From NCBI GenBank assembly GCA_038748365.1, contig JBCDIZ010000009.1:62001-126000 (forward strand): 64,000 nucleotides of DNA, read 5' to 3'. The translations under genes and the position numbers were made by a program. A model generated the notes under the pieces. It did not search any database. It had not been told where the DNA came from and worked only from the letters and a program-made list of their open reading frames with translations. Positions 27,043 through 35,693 of the stretch are shown piece by piece. Within the stretch, counting starts at the first letter, position 1, and every line of letters begins with the position of its first letter. Source of the DNA: Alterisphingorhabdus sp038748365. Lineage in GTDB: Bacteria > Pseudomonadota > Alphaproteobacteria > Sphingomonadales > Sphingomonadaceae.

Positions 27043-27350
27043 GTATTAGGCTAGCTATATAGCGCATTATATATATTAAAATGATATATATCTTATTATG
27101 CGCTATTGTAAAAGATATTATGACCGTATAATGATATGAAGGCTAGGGTTGATGAGGAGCAGCTCCCTTACACATGGCAAGTTGGGAAAGTGAGAGTGAA
27201 GGCTTTATGTCGAAAGCATCGCTGCATGCAGCAAATAGCCAAAAGCTATCTGCTCTCAGCCACAACAGTGCGACAGGATTCACAGCGAGAGTCGCTCACT
27301 CGAGTTCCGATCCAGAGAAAAGCAAGTCGGCCTAGGCGACAATAACCGAT
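27043..27350. promoter_or_regulatory. Divergent promoter with island dyad C
   Basis: This 308-bp gap separates the MaoC-like gene and the Lrp-type regulator. AGCGCAT at 27061-27067 and ATGCGCT at 27098-27104 have starts 37 bp apart. They extend to TAGCGCATTAT and ATTATGCGCTA and flank a very AT-rich core (ATATATTAAAATGATATATA, 27070-27089). The remaining 240 bp towards the regulator contain only a short open frame with no family resemblance, which I do not call a gene. Confidence 0.7.
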
Positions 27351-28376
27351 ATGGATTCTCCACAGATGCACTCCGCAGACTTGGCAGTCGAAGCGTATCC
27401 TATAGAAGGGACAGCCCACACCGCTGAGCTTATGGAGCTGCCAATGAGAATGCCTGATGGACTCGACCTCAAGATTATTGAGGCGCTACAGGACGATCCT
27501 ACTTCGACGAACAAGGCTATCGCAAAGTCGCTCGGGGTTTCCGAAACCGCCATTGCCCAGCGTATTCGATCGATGTCTGAAGACAATCTCATGCGCGTTG
27601 TGGCCCAGCGCGATATCTTCTCGGGTCCCTACAACCTGATGGTGAGCGCTCGTGTGCGTGTAGCGAGAGGCTTTGAGAAAGAGGTCATCAGACATTTTGT
27701 CGAAATGGACGAAGTCTATACGCTTTCTACCTCGTTAAGTACGCCAGATCTCGGGTTAACAATCCTGGTCGAGGACCGGCACTCGCTGGAGCAATTGCTA
27801 CGTTCACGGATTGGCGTGATTGAGGGTATCGAGGGCATACAAACGCTCATTCATCTCAAGATCCACAAATTCCTCACGGATATCGGCTTTCTGGATCTGA
27901 AGATGCCTCCGATGCCATCATCGAACAATGTCAATGAGAAGGACCAGGCCATCATGGCGCTGCTGATCGAGAATGGTCGACTCAGCAATCGAGAGATCGC
28001 GCGCCAGCTCGGCATTTCGGAATCGAATGTGCGCCAGCGACTCAAAAAAATGGCGGATGCCAAAATCATGCGCCTCAGTGCACTCACCCATCCGTCAGCC
28101 GCAGGGCAGTCCGCGATCGCAGCGCTTGAGATCACGGCAAAGCCCTCACGGATCGACACTGTCATTAGAGCGCTAGCGCAGCGCAAAGAGATCGGACTTC
28201 TAACCAGCACAAGCGGCTTGACCCCGGTGTTTGCCATGACCGCAGCCAACTCGGTGCAAGATCTCATGGATATGGTGCGCAATGACTATATGGCCATAGA
28301 TGGGGTCACTGATATCCAGGCAGATCTGCACGGCAAAGCGCTCAAGCGCCGACACGACATCACACGAATATTATAG
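27351..28376 (+). CDS. Tandem (two-copy) Lrp/AsnC-type transcription regulator
   Basis: The 341-aa protein contains two Lrp/AsnC units in one chain. The first helix-turn-helix spans roughly residues 38-80 (LDLKIIEAL ... KAIAKSLGVSETAIAQRI). The first RAM-like domain ends near residue 175. The second helix-turn-helix spans about 196-238 (KDQAIMALLIENG ... REIARQLGISESNVRQRL) and is followed by a second RAM-like domain. Lrp proteins are normally about 150 aa and dimerise, so this is a built-in dimer. It is the only regulator in the IS6-flanked island, and dyad C lies in its own promoter, so it is the best candidate to read all four island dyads. The ligand is unknown, perhaps an acyl-CoA or acid intermediate. 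Confidence 0.86.
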   Translation: MDSPQMHSADLAVEAYPIEGTAHTAELMELPMRMPDGLDLKIIEALQDDPTSTNKAIAKSLGVSETAIAQRIRSMSEDNLMRVVAQRDIFSGPYNLMVSARVRVARGFEKEVIRHFVEMDEVYTLSTSLSTPDLGLTILVEDRHSLEQLLRSRIGVIEGIEGIQTLIHLKIHKFLTDIGFLDLKMPPMPSSNNVNEKDQAIMALLIENGRLSNREIARQLGISESNVRQRLKKMADAKIMRLSALTHPSAAGQSAIAALEITAKPSRIDTVIRALAQRKEIGLLTSTSGLTPVFAMTAANSVQDLMDMVRNDYMAIDGVTDIQADLHGKALKRRHDITRIL

Positions 28377-28419
28377 ATAATCGGGCGCGCGACTAGTGCT
28401 GCCCTGCTGGGAGAACAGA

Positions 28420-29190
28420 ATGAGCCTGGAATGGGAAGAACGGACTGTAAAGCGCGGCGATCAAGAAATCTTTTTTAAAGTTGCTGGAGAAGGGCCGTTA
28501 GTCGTTATGTTCCATGGCGGCCTTGGTAACGGTACATCCGATCTTATCGATACAGGCATTGTCGAACCGTTTGCAGAAGGGTTTCAGATCGCGGTTCCGG
28601 ATTCACTGGGCCATGGGCGCAGCAGCAAACCCGCCGACCCGGCACTCTATCAAATGGATCAGCGCGCTGCCGACAACATTGCAGTGGTCGATGCGCTGGG
28701 CGTCGAGAAGGCATGGTTTTTTGGTTATTCCATGGGCGGCTGGACTTGCGGAGCGATGGCCAAACACTATCCTGAACGCTGCGCTGGCATGGCAGTTGCC
28801 GGTTGGGATCTGGAAAACGGCATGTACACTGGCGCGCCGCCGTTGGGTGTCGAAGAGGTCGATTACGATGTTCTCATTGCGGCGGCCAAAGCGGTGGTGC
28901 CGCAGTTGGTGGAGTGGATCACACCCGAGGTCGAACCAGGCCTTCGCGAGGCGATAAACGCGATCAATTCGTTTGAAGGCGCTGCTGATGCGGTTGCTGC
29001 TCTGAACGTACCTGTCCTGATCTGGGCAGGCTATGATGATCCCTATCACGATCCCATGCTTGATTACGCACGGCGCAATGCAATGCCGTTCCTGTCAACG
29101 CCCGGCGATCACACCAACGCAGGGATGATGCACGGAACCACCGCCATGGCCAATATCGCTGGCTGGATCCGGCATCTATCCACGCTTTGA
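28420..29190 (+). CDS. Alpha/beta hydrolase
   Basis: The 256-aa product is a classical alpha/beta hydrolase with VVMFHGGLGNG (oxyanion region), VPDSLGHGRSS, FFGYSMGGWT with the nucleophilic Ser near residue 100, VLIWAGYDDPYHD with the acid and TPGDHTNAG with the His. It could hydrolyse an ester, a lactone or a C-C bond of a ring-cleavage product. The ATG at 28420 has GGGAG six bases upstream; a start 24 bases earlier lacks this. It follows the regulator gene by 43 bp and heads a plus-strand run with the next two genes. Confidence 0.85.
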   Translation: MSLEWEERTVKRGDQEIFFKVAGEGPLVVMFHGGLGNGTSDLIDTGIVEPFAEGFQIAVPDSLGHGRSSKPADPALYQMDQRAADNIAVVDALGVEKAWFFGYSMGGWTCGAMAKHYPERCAGMAVAGWDLENGMYTGAPPLGVEEVDYDVLIAAAKAVVPQLVEWITPEVEPGLREAINAINSFEGAADAVAALNVPVLIWAGYDDPYHDPMLDYARRNAMPFLSTPGDHTNAGMMHGTTAMANIAGWIRHLSTL

Positions 29191-29220
29191 GTAAGTGGCC
29201 GACTGAGAGGGAGACAACGC

Positions 29221-29664
29221 GTGAAGCAGGAAAAATTTGAAGTTGGGTCGCAAGCGTGGATCGATGAATTTCGCCGCGTCGCGCAGGGTCTTTGCGAAGA
29301 AGCACTGGCAGTTGGCACGCTGAGCAAAGACGAATCTTTTCGTCTGGTTGAATCCTATTACGACACCCCTGCACATATCGCCCCCGATGGTGTGGTTACA
29401 ATCTCTGTCACGCTGGAAAACGGCACAATAGAGGTAACCGAGGAAGCGATTGATGCGCCAAACATGAACATTCGCGGTGCCTACCCAGTGATCACGCAAC
29501 TCGCTAAGCTAAAGCACGATGGCGGGATGATGCCTTCGGCTGATGCTCAAGCAATCATGCGCAAGGCATGCGCTTTGCGTCAACTTATCATTATTGGGCC
29601 TGACGTTCCCAAACCTGTGGCGCTGTTGCCGATGCACGACCTGATGGCTGAACGCAGCCAATAG
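29221..29664 (+). CDS. Uncharacterised 147-aa protein
   Basis: I do not recognise the family. The protein is soluble, begins with a helical segment containing WIDEFRRVAQGLCEEALAVG, has a central beta-like stretch (ISVTLENGTIEVTEE) and ends in a hydrophobic strand LIIIGPDVPKPVALLP. Size and layout recall small lipid- or CoA-ester-binding proteins, but no motif proves this. It starts at GTG preceded by GAGGGAGAC and stands 30 bp after the hydrolase and 54 bp before the SDR, so it belongs to that operon and probably to the same pathway. Confidence 0.6.
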   Translation: MKQEKFEVGSQAWIDEFRRVAQGLCEEALAVGTLSKDESFRLVESYYDTPAHIAPDGVVTISVTLENGTIEVTEEAIDAPNMNIRGAYPVITQLAKLKHDGGMMPSADAQAIMRKACALRQLIIIGPDVPKPVALLPMHDLMAERSQ

Positions 29665-29718
29665 CGCGGCGCGCCCTCCCCTCATTCAAAACCCAAATCA
29701 CATCATGGAGATGGACCG

Positions 29719-30627
29719 ATGACTATTAGCTTCAACGACCGTGTTGCCATTGTCACAGGAGGGGGCAATGGCCTTGGCCGCGAGCACTGCCTGGCTTATG
29801 CACGCCTTGGCGCCAAAGTGGTCGTCAATGATCTTGGTGGCGCACCAGACGGAACCGGATCATCGACCAGCGCGGCGCAATCGGTCGTGGATGAAATTCG
29901 GGCAGCAGGAGGTGAAGCCATTGCCAACGGCGCCAATATTGCCAAACGCGACGAAGTGGATGCGATGGTTGAGGCCGCTATGGCTGAATGGGGTCGGGTC
30001 GATATTCTGGTCAACAACGCCGGCATTCTGCGTGATAAGTCTTTTGCCAAAATGGAGCTCGACGATTTTCAAGCGGTAGTCGATGTGCACCTGATGGGGA
30101 CGGCCAATTGCTGCAAAGCAGTATGGCCGATCATGCGCGAGCAGAATTATGGCCGGATCGTGATGACGTCCTCATCCAGTGGCATTTTCGGGAATTTTGG
30201 CCAGGCCAATTACTCTGCGGCCAAGATGGCGGTGGTCGGCCTGATGAACACGCTTCACCTTGAAGGGACAAAGCTCGATATTCGGGTAAACACCATTGCC
30301 CCGTTCGCCGGCACGCGGCTTCTGGAAGGCCTTATGCCAGACGATTTGCTGGCATTGGCCGCCCCCGGGCAAGTCACTCCGGCGGTTCTGTTTCTTACCA
30401 GCCATGACGCCCCGAGCCGTACCATGATGGGTGCAGGCGCAGGTGCGTTCTCGGTAGTTCATATTTACGAAACCAATGGTAAGTTTCTTGGCACTGAGGG
30501 CGTTTCAGCTGATGATATCGCGACGAACTGGGAAGAGATTTCCTCAGCCCAAAACGAGCGGGAAAGCCAGAACGCGGGCGAACAGTCGCAGCACTTCCTG
30601 GCGCTGATGCAAAAGGCGCTCGGTTAG
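29719..30627 (+). CDS. SDR-family 3-hydroxyacyl-CoA dehydrogenase-like oxidoreductase
   Basis: The 302-aa protein is a short-chain dehydrogenase resembling the N-terminal domain of peroxisomal multifunctional enzyme 2. It has VTGGGNGLGREH for the NAD(P) site, VVVNDLGG for coenzyme selection (the Asp favours NAD), VNNAGILRDKSF, and YSAAK as the catalytic Tyr-Lys pair. Such proteins oxidise (3R)-hydroxyacyl-CoA, which would pair with the (R)-type MaoC hydratase in the same island and feed the thiolases. ATGGAGATGG precedes the start. The last 50 residues are an extra polar helical tail. Confidence 0.86.
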   Translation: MTISFNDRVAIVTGGGNGLGREHCLAYARLGAKVVVNDLGGAPDGTGSSTSAAQSVVDEIRAAGGEAIANGANIAKRDEVDAMVEAAMAEWGRVDILVNNAGILRDKSFAKMELDDFQAVVDVHLMGTANCCKAVWPIMREQNYGRIVMTSSSSGIFGNFGQANYSAAKMAVVGLMNTLHLEGTKLDIRVNTIAPFAGTRLLEGLMPDDLLALAAPGQVTPAVLFLTSHDAPSRTMMGAGAGAFSVVHIYETNGKFLGTEGVSADDIATNWEEISSAQNERESQNAGEQSQHFLALMQKALG

Positions 30628-30638
30628 AAGCGCGGTTT

Positions 30639-31292
30639 CTATTCTGCTGTATAGCTTTGCGGAGCAGGCGATGGTGGAAATTCGGTTTCGCGTGGGCGGC
30701 GCGGATCAAACGCCTTGAGTTCGGAATCCGGCTTCGCGGCCTCTTTGTCAGCGTTGAAGCGCTCGAACGTGTAGGTCTCCTCAATAAACTGCGATGAGTT
30801 GCGAAAAAACAGTATCAGCGTCACCAGGATGATCGCGATGCAGAGTCCAAAGACTTCTGGCCGGATCCAGTCATAGTAAAATATTGACATAGCGGCCATG
30901 AAGTAAAATTCAGGCACGATCGGGATCGCTTTGAGGAGAATTCTCTTGCTCGGCGGTATGATTGTCAGCACCATCCATGTGATCGTGGCAAGGCTGATAA
31001 AGATGAACTCCATCTCGAACCGGGTCACTTTGCCTTCTACAGCGCCGTTGAGCGCTACAATGCCCAGCATCAGCGCAAACAGAGTATGGGCCTTGTTACC
31101 CTTCTGCTCGCGGTGCCAGATATAGGTGTTGAGTCGCCCGTCAACATAGGTCCACTTCATCGCCGGACGATAGAATTCCTCGACGATCTTGTAGATGAGA
31201 GTGCCAATATAGGCGACCACCTCGGCCCACAAAATGACCTGCAGAACAAAAGGGGCTTCGCGAAACTCGGTCGCTCCGATTACACCTTCCAC
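30639..31292 (-). CDS. Five-helix membrane protein of unknown function
   Basis: The 217-aa protein has about five hydrophobic helices, at roughly residues 16-36, 70-88, 93-113, 123-145 and 149-167, and a polar, proline-rich C-terminal tail. I do not recognise a family. The start is a GTG with AAGGA seven bases upstream. It is transcribed just after the acyl-CoA ligase (33 bp gap) and converges with the SDR gene. Possible roles are passage of a hydrophobic substrate or anchoring of the ligase; both are guesses from position. Confidence 0.6.
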   Translation of the reverse strand: MEGVIGATEFREAPFVLQVILWAEVVAYIGTLIYKIVEEFYRPAMKWTYVDGRLNTYIWHREQKGNKAHTLFALMLGIVALNGAVEGKVTRFEMEFIFISLATITWMVLTIIPPSKRILLKAIPIVPEFYFMAAMSIFYYDWIRPEVFGLCIAIILVTLILFFRNSSQFIEETYTFERFNADKEAAKPDSELKAFDPRRPRETEFPPSPAPQSYTAE

Positions 31293-31325
31293 ATCGCTAT
31301 CCTTTGAAAATAAGCCCGACCGACA

Positions 31326-32939
31326 TCACTCTGTAATCGGTTCGAGGCGATCACGCAGATCTTTCTTGGACACTTTCTCTAATGTAGAGCGCGGCAATTC
31401 ATCGACCACGAAAACACGCCGCACGACCTTAAAGTCGGGCAAATTGGCGCGGCAATGATCGATCATTTGCGCTTCGATCTCTTCCTGGGCAAGGTCCAAA
31501 CCAGGGGCCGGAATGACAAAAGCGACAGGCACTTCATCCAACATGAAGTGCTGCTGGCCAACCACCGCGCATTCTGATGCAAGGCCTGTCATCATCAGGA
31601 CTGTTTCTACTTCGGAGGCCGCGACATTCTCGGCTCCAACCCGGAGCATGTCCTTGTCACGATCACGAAAGTAGAACCACCCTTCTTCATCGATGCTTGC
31701 GATATCCCCGGTGTCGAGCCAGCCATCCTCGTCGAAAGCTTCGGCGGTGGCTTCAGGGTTGCCATAATATTCCTTGAATACAGACACGCCGCGAACGCCT
31801 CTTATGTACATCCGACCGGTGCTCCCTGGACCAAGCACATTGCCCTCAGCATCGCGTATCTGGATATCGTAGCCAGGCGCAGCGCGACCAATATTGAGAC
31901 GCGGTCCCAAGTGGTCTGGATCTGTATAAGTACCGTGCGAAACTGTCTCGGTCATGCCCCAGAGCCCTAAAGTGGGAACGCCGAAGAGCTCCTCCGATTC
32001 TGGAACCTGGACACCAAAGCTCCAGAACCGCATTTTATGATCCGGCACCGGCTTGTCGATCAAAGCCTTGGCACCAAAGGGAATCATAGAGGCCCATGTC
32101 ACGCCATGGCGCATCACCAGATCCCAATAGCGCGAAGCGGAAAACTTTGGCTGCAACACCATTGTACCCCCAGACCAATGCGTCGAGAGCATGGAATAGG
32201 ACTGAGCATTGGTGTGGAACAACGGTAGGTTCGTTAAAGTAACATCGTCCTCACGTAACCGGTAATGCTGGGTGTTGCTCTTGCCAGCCCAAATGCCATT
32301 GGCGTGTGTCCAGACCACTGCCTTGGGCCGTGACGTTGTGCCAGAGGTGAATTGAATTCCAAGATTAAGCGCAGCGTCGGGTTTGCGTAACTCAATCGGT
32401 TCATCGGCAAACAAATCGGTGAATGGAACAGCGCCTTTCGTGCGCTCCATGATCGTCGCGTAATTCTCTACGCTTTCCCCAGCATCGCTGTCAGTTAAAG
32501 CAATAAACTTAAGGTCTGGGCAGGCATCTGCGATCAAGTCCGCAAATTTGGGTTGAGACAGCGCGCAGACGGCCTTGGTTACGTCAACGAAATAGGACAG
32601 ATCGCGACCGACAGACCGTGTATTAGTGGAGACAGCCACCGCACCAAGAATGGCACAGGCATACCAAGACTGAACAAATTCAGCAGAATTATCCATGTGC
32701 AGCAGCACAAAATCCCCACAACGCACGCCTTTGCTATGCAGCCCGGCAGCCAGCCGCCGCGCGCGGGTAAAGAGCTGAGAATAGGTAACAGTCTCCTCAT
32801 CACCGTTAAACGGGCACCAGATAAGTGCAGGCTTGTCAGGACGCCTGAGCGCCCACTGCTCCAGCATCCAGGGAATATCCATACCCGCGACTGAAAGCCG
32901 ATAACTTTCCTCAATCTGGCACTTCAAATCTAAAGACAT
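31326..32939 (-). CDS. Acyl-CoA ligase (AMP-forming)
   Basis: The 537-aa protein belongs to the ANL superfamily of acid-CoA ligases. TSGTTSRPKAVVWTH is the P-loop-like motif, LWGMTET the adenine/acid site, and DEDGWLDTGDIASIDEEGWFYF the A8 hinge. RVGAENVAASEVE and the C-terminal EKVSKKDLRDRL supply the late catalytic Lys. It would activate a carboxylic acid released by the esterases, using ATP and CoA, before beta-oxidation. The ATG at 32939 has GAGGGA upstream. The short leader may hold the promoter, and an AACGCAT half-site is at 32962. A strong terminator separates it from the TonB receptor. Confidence 0.92.
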   Translation of the reverse strand: MSLDLKCQIEESYRLSVAGMDIPWMLEQWALRRPDKPALIWCPFNGDEETVTYSQLFTRARRLAAGLHSKGVRCGDFVLLHMDNSAEFVQSWYACAILGAVAVSTNTRSVGRDLSYFVDVTKAVCALSQPKFADLIADACPDLKFIALTDSDAGESVENYATIMERTKGAVPFTDLFADEPIELRKPDAALNLGIQFTSGTTSRPKAVVWTHANGIWAGKSNTQHYRLREDDVTLTNLPLFHTNAQSYSMLSTHWSGGTMVLQPKFSASRYWDLVMRHGVTWASMIPFGAKALIDKPVPDHKMRFWSFGVQVPESEELFGVPTLGLWGMTETVSHGTYTDPDHLGPRLNIGRAAPGYDIQIRDAEGNVLGPGSTGRMYIRGVRGVSVFKEYYGNPEATAEAFDEDGWLDTGDIASIDEEGWFYFRDRDKDMLRVGAENVAASEVETVLMMTGLASECAVVGQQHFMLDEVPVAFVIPAPGLDLAQEEIEAQMIDHCRANLPDFKVVRRVFVVDELPRSTLEKVSKKDLRDRLEPITE

Positions 32940-32985
32940 CGCTTTCCCTCTAAAACAATCGAACGCATGCAATGAGGTTCGGAGA

Positions 32986-33022
32986 ATAAAAAGGTGGGCC
33001 GGCCCAATATTGAAGCCGACCC
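32986..33022 (-). terminator. Rho-independent terminator after the TonB receptor gene
   Basis: On the minus strand GGGTCGGC pairs over eight positions (one G-U) with GCCGGCCC and is followed by ACCTTTTTATT. A GC-rich stem with a T-tract lies 13 bases after the receptor stop, a classic intrinsic terminator, so the acyl-CoA ligase has its own promoter. Confidence 0.75.
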
Positions 33023-33034
33023 GAGGAGAGAGGA

Positions 33035-35446
33035 TCAGAATTTCAGTGTCCCGACTAAGCCGATTGTTCTTGGGCGATTGACGGCTGCGTCCGTAACTAC
33101 AAGGTCGAAGCCGCCATCCGGGGTACGGAAACCGCTTTGTCCCTCATTGCCAAACAGCGTAACAAACTCGACGTCGTTTGTGAGGTTTCGCACATAGGCT
33201 TGAAGCGACCACCACTCGCCTTCAAAGCCCAATCGTATGTTGAAGATATCAAGCGGCGCGAGCTCCGTTGAAACAAAGTTCTGCGGCGTGCTGAAGCGCG
33301 AGCCAGTATGAGAGTAGGAGACACCGCCTTTGAGAGCTATCGTGTCGCTCAAAGGCACGTCAAAATCGGCGCCAGCTGCCACCGACCACTCGGGTACGTT
33401 GATAGGCCGATTGCCCTCACGAAGGTCCGGCTCGGTGAAGATTCCGGCAGTTAGAAGCTGATCACCTTGGAAAGCAGCGTCCTGGTATGACGCATTCACA
33501 TATGCAGAGAATATGTCAGTAATCTGCCAAAATGATTCAAACTCAACACCAAAAATATCTATATCCGGCCCATTTCCGGTAACCCCACTATTAATAATGA
33601 ATGTGATCTGCGGATCCTTGTAAGTCGAATGGAATGCAGAAACATTCACTATCAAGTCGTTGTTGAGCCATGTGGATTTCATGCCCGCTTCAAAAGAGAG
33701 AATCTCATCTTCGTTGAAAGTGGTGAATTGGTTCAACAACGCAGGATCACCGCTTGATGCCAGCAGAGCATTACCAAGAGAGTTGATGTTGCCATTACGG
33801 GCACCAGTAGCGACACTTGCATAGAGCAATACATCGTCTGACGCGTCGAACTCAATCGCGGCACGGGGCAGCAACTTGTCGAGAACGAATGCCTGCGAAA
33901 CATTGACACCGGCCAATTCAAGAAGGTCGCCGGTATCATTCACAATATAGGGTGGAAACAGAGGCGGCGTGATCGGAAACACACTCCGCTCCTGAACAAA
34001 GGTAGAAACAATCTCTTCACGCAGATAACGCGCGCCACCAATGAGCCGCAGTCGGTCGCTCACAGAAAAGGTGAATTCTGCAAATGCCGACCATTGCTCT
34101 GTTTCAAACGTGTTGATCGCCGCCACCACTTCATCCGTGGCATCAGCTGGATTAATGAACAGCGGGCCAGTCACTGCGGCAAAACCTGGGATATCAACCA
34201 AAGTTTCGGCTGTGGAGTCGACGGATTGATAATTGAGTCCAGCGACGAAGTTCAGTGGCCCGTCAAAGTCCGACACGAAACGGAATTCCTGGCTGAAAAG
34301 CTCATCTTCAATAGCTTGAAGCGTCAGTGCAGTTGGAAACAAGAATGGATCTGCGCCGAAGCTTGCCGAGACGCTGAACAATTGAGCGAGGACGTCAGCC
34401 GCTACAGTTGAGTCGAAGTCACGATTATAATAGCTGCTGATGGAGGTTACTGTGATGGGGCCAAAATCATAGGCGAGGTTAACCGAGAGCATCCCATAGG
34501 TGTCGGTTGTCGGAGGCAAAACCGCAGAATTGAAAACAAGGTCCTTTGGCGATGCTGGAGGAGGCGCTGCGATATTGGCACCGAAGGACTCGTCTTCGCC
34601 ATACATTCCAACAATGCGGAACGAGAAACGATCAGTCGGCTCACCAACGATTACAATCCGACCACTGAACTGCTCGAAGTCGTTGGCATCTGTTAGTCCA
34701 AGGACCGGATAGTCAATGAATCCGCCTCCATCGCGATAACTAAATGACGTTCTGACCGCGAGTTCGTCTGGAACGAGCGTTGCAGATGCTGCGCCAGAAA
34801 ATCGATATGCCAGCGAGCCGTCCTTTGTGTCTGAAATCTCGCTCTGGAGGACGATATCATTGATACCAGTCGCGCCAAGGTCGGGGCTTCGAGAAACGAA
34901 CCGAATAGCGCCCCCAACCGCACCTTCACCAAATAATGTCGGCTGCGGACCACGCAAAACCTCAATGCGTTCAATGTCAAACATAGCAAAGTCTTTTTGG
35001 GATCCGGTCGCTGCAGAAACTGGAATATCGTCAAAAAACTGGCTTATCAGAGGGCTGTAGCGACCTGTGTCCGCCGAGATCGAAATCGTATTGTTCGATA
35101 CACCTCGCAAACTTGGGTCATTTTGGTTTGGACCGCGATCAATGCTGTCCAAGCCGACAATCCGGTTGGCTATAGATTGAAAATCGGTGATGCCCTCTTC
35201 TTCGATTACGCTCGCATCGAGTGCAGCGATACTTGCACCGATGTCTTGACTTGTTTCTTCGCGAAATCGAGCCGTCACAACGACAAGATTTTCGTTGGTT
35301 TCATCCTCTGCAACTTCGTTATCAGCTTGATCGTCGCTTCCGGCCGGCGCTAAGTCTTGAGCATAAGCGGCCGATGCCCCGGCTAGCGCAAACGCGCAGA
35401 CTGAGGCCTTGAGAACAAACGCTGTCCTGGCGCATGCATTTTTCAT
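33035..35446 (-). CDS. TonB-dependent outer-membrane receptor
   Basis: The 803-aa precursor has a signal peptide ending ASAAYAQ, a TonB-box-like ENLVVVTA near residue 52, a plug domain with IERIEVLRGPQPTLFGEGAVGGAIRF, and a 22-strand-type beta barrel ending in the aromatic strand TIGLVGTLKF. It is a CirA/FecA-like sphingomonad receptor of the kind that imports hydrophobic organic substrates as well as iron complexes. The neighbours are catabolic and contain no siderophore genes, so uptake of the island's carbon substrate is likely. GGGAGAG precedes the ATG. Dyad D lies in the divergent gap upstream. Confidence 0.94.
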   Translation of the reverse strand: MKNACARTAFVLKASVCAFALAGASAAYAQDLAPAGSDDQADNEVAEDETNENLVVVTARFREETSQDIGASIAALDASVIEEEGITDFQSIANRIVGLDSIDRGPNQNDPSLRGVSNNTISISADTGRYSPLISQFFDDIPVSAATGSQKDFAMFDIERIEVLRGPQPTLFGEGAVGGAIRFVSRSPDLGATGINDIVLQSEISDTKDGSLAYRFSGAASATLVPDELAVRTSFSYRDGGGFIDYPVLGLTDANDFEQFSGRIVIVGEPTDRFSFRIVGMYGEDESFGANIAAPPPASPKDLVFNSAVLPPTTDTYGMLSVNLAYDFGPITVTSISSYYNRDFDSTVAADVLAQLFSVSASFGADPFLFPTALTLQAIEDELFSQEFRFVSDFDGPLNFVAGLNYQSVDSTAETLVDIPGFAAVTGPLFINPADATDEVVAAINTFETEQWSAFAEFTFSVSDRLRLIGGARYLREEIVSTFVQERSVFPITPPLFPPYIVNDTGDLLELAGVNVSQAFVLDKLLPRAAIEFDASDDVLLYASVATGARNGNINSLGNALLASSGDPALLNQFTTFNEDEILSFEAGMKSTWLNNDLIVNVSAFHSTYKDPQITFIINSGVTGNGPDIDIFGVEFESFWQITDIFSAYVNASYQDAAFQGDQLLTAGIFTEPDLREGNRPINVPEWSVAAGADFDVPLSDTIALKGGVSYSHTGSRFSTPQNFVSTELAPLDIFNIRLGFEGEWWSLQAYVRNLTNDVEFVTLFGNEGQSGFRTPDGGFDLVVTDAAVNRPRTIGLVGTLKF

Positions 35447-35573
35447 GGTTTTCTCTCCCGAACTCGCCCATTTGCTGGGCTTGTCTTTTGCTCTTTGCTG
35501 TCAGCACCTCGCATCTGAGCGCGATAGCGTCATGAAGATCGCAAAAAGCTTACCTCTCTAGATTTTGACATTA

Positions 35574-35641
35574 TACGCATTATTTTGCTGATGCAATAGC
35601 GCATTATAATGATATATAAACCATATATAGATAAACGCGTT
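35574..35641. promoter_or_regulatory. Island dyad D with extra half-sites
   Basis: The gap between the TonB receptor and the plus-strand hydrolase has AGCGCAT at 35598-35604 and the weaker inverse ACGCGTT at 35635-35641, again 37 bp apart. It also has TACGCAT at 35574-35580, and a further AGCGCAT at 35675-35681 next to the hydrolase ribosome site. Several half-sites would suit cooperative binding by an Lrp-type regulator. Confidence 0.6.
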
Positions 35642-35693
35642 TTCAAAACGACATAAAAGTTGCGCGAAATGTGAAGCGCATTGGAGGGACATT

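Noticed and set aside
27136..27345. A 69-codon open frame between dyad C and the Lrp gene
   Set aside because: There is no good ribosome site and no family resemblance; the region is better explained as leader and promoter sequence.
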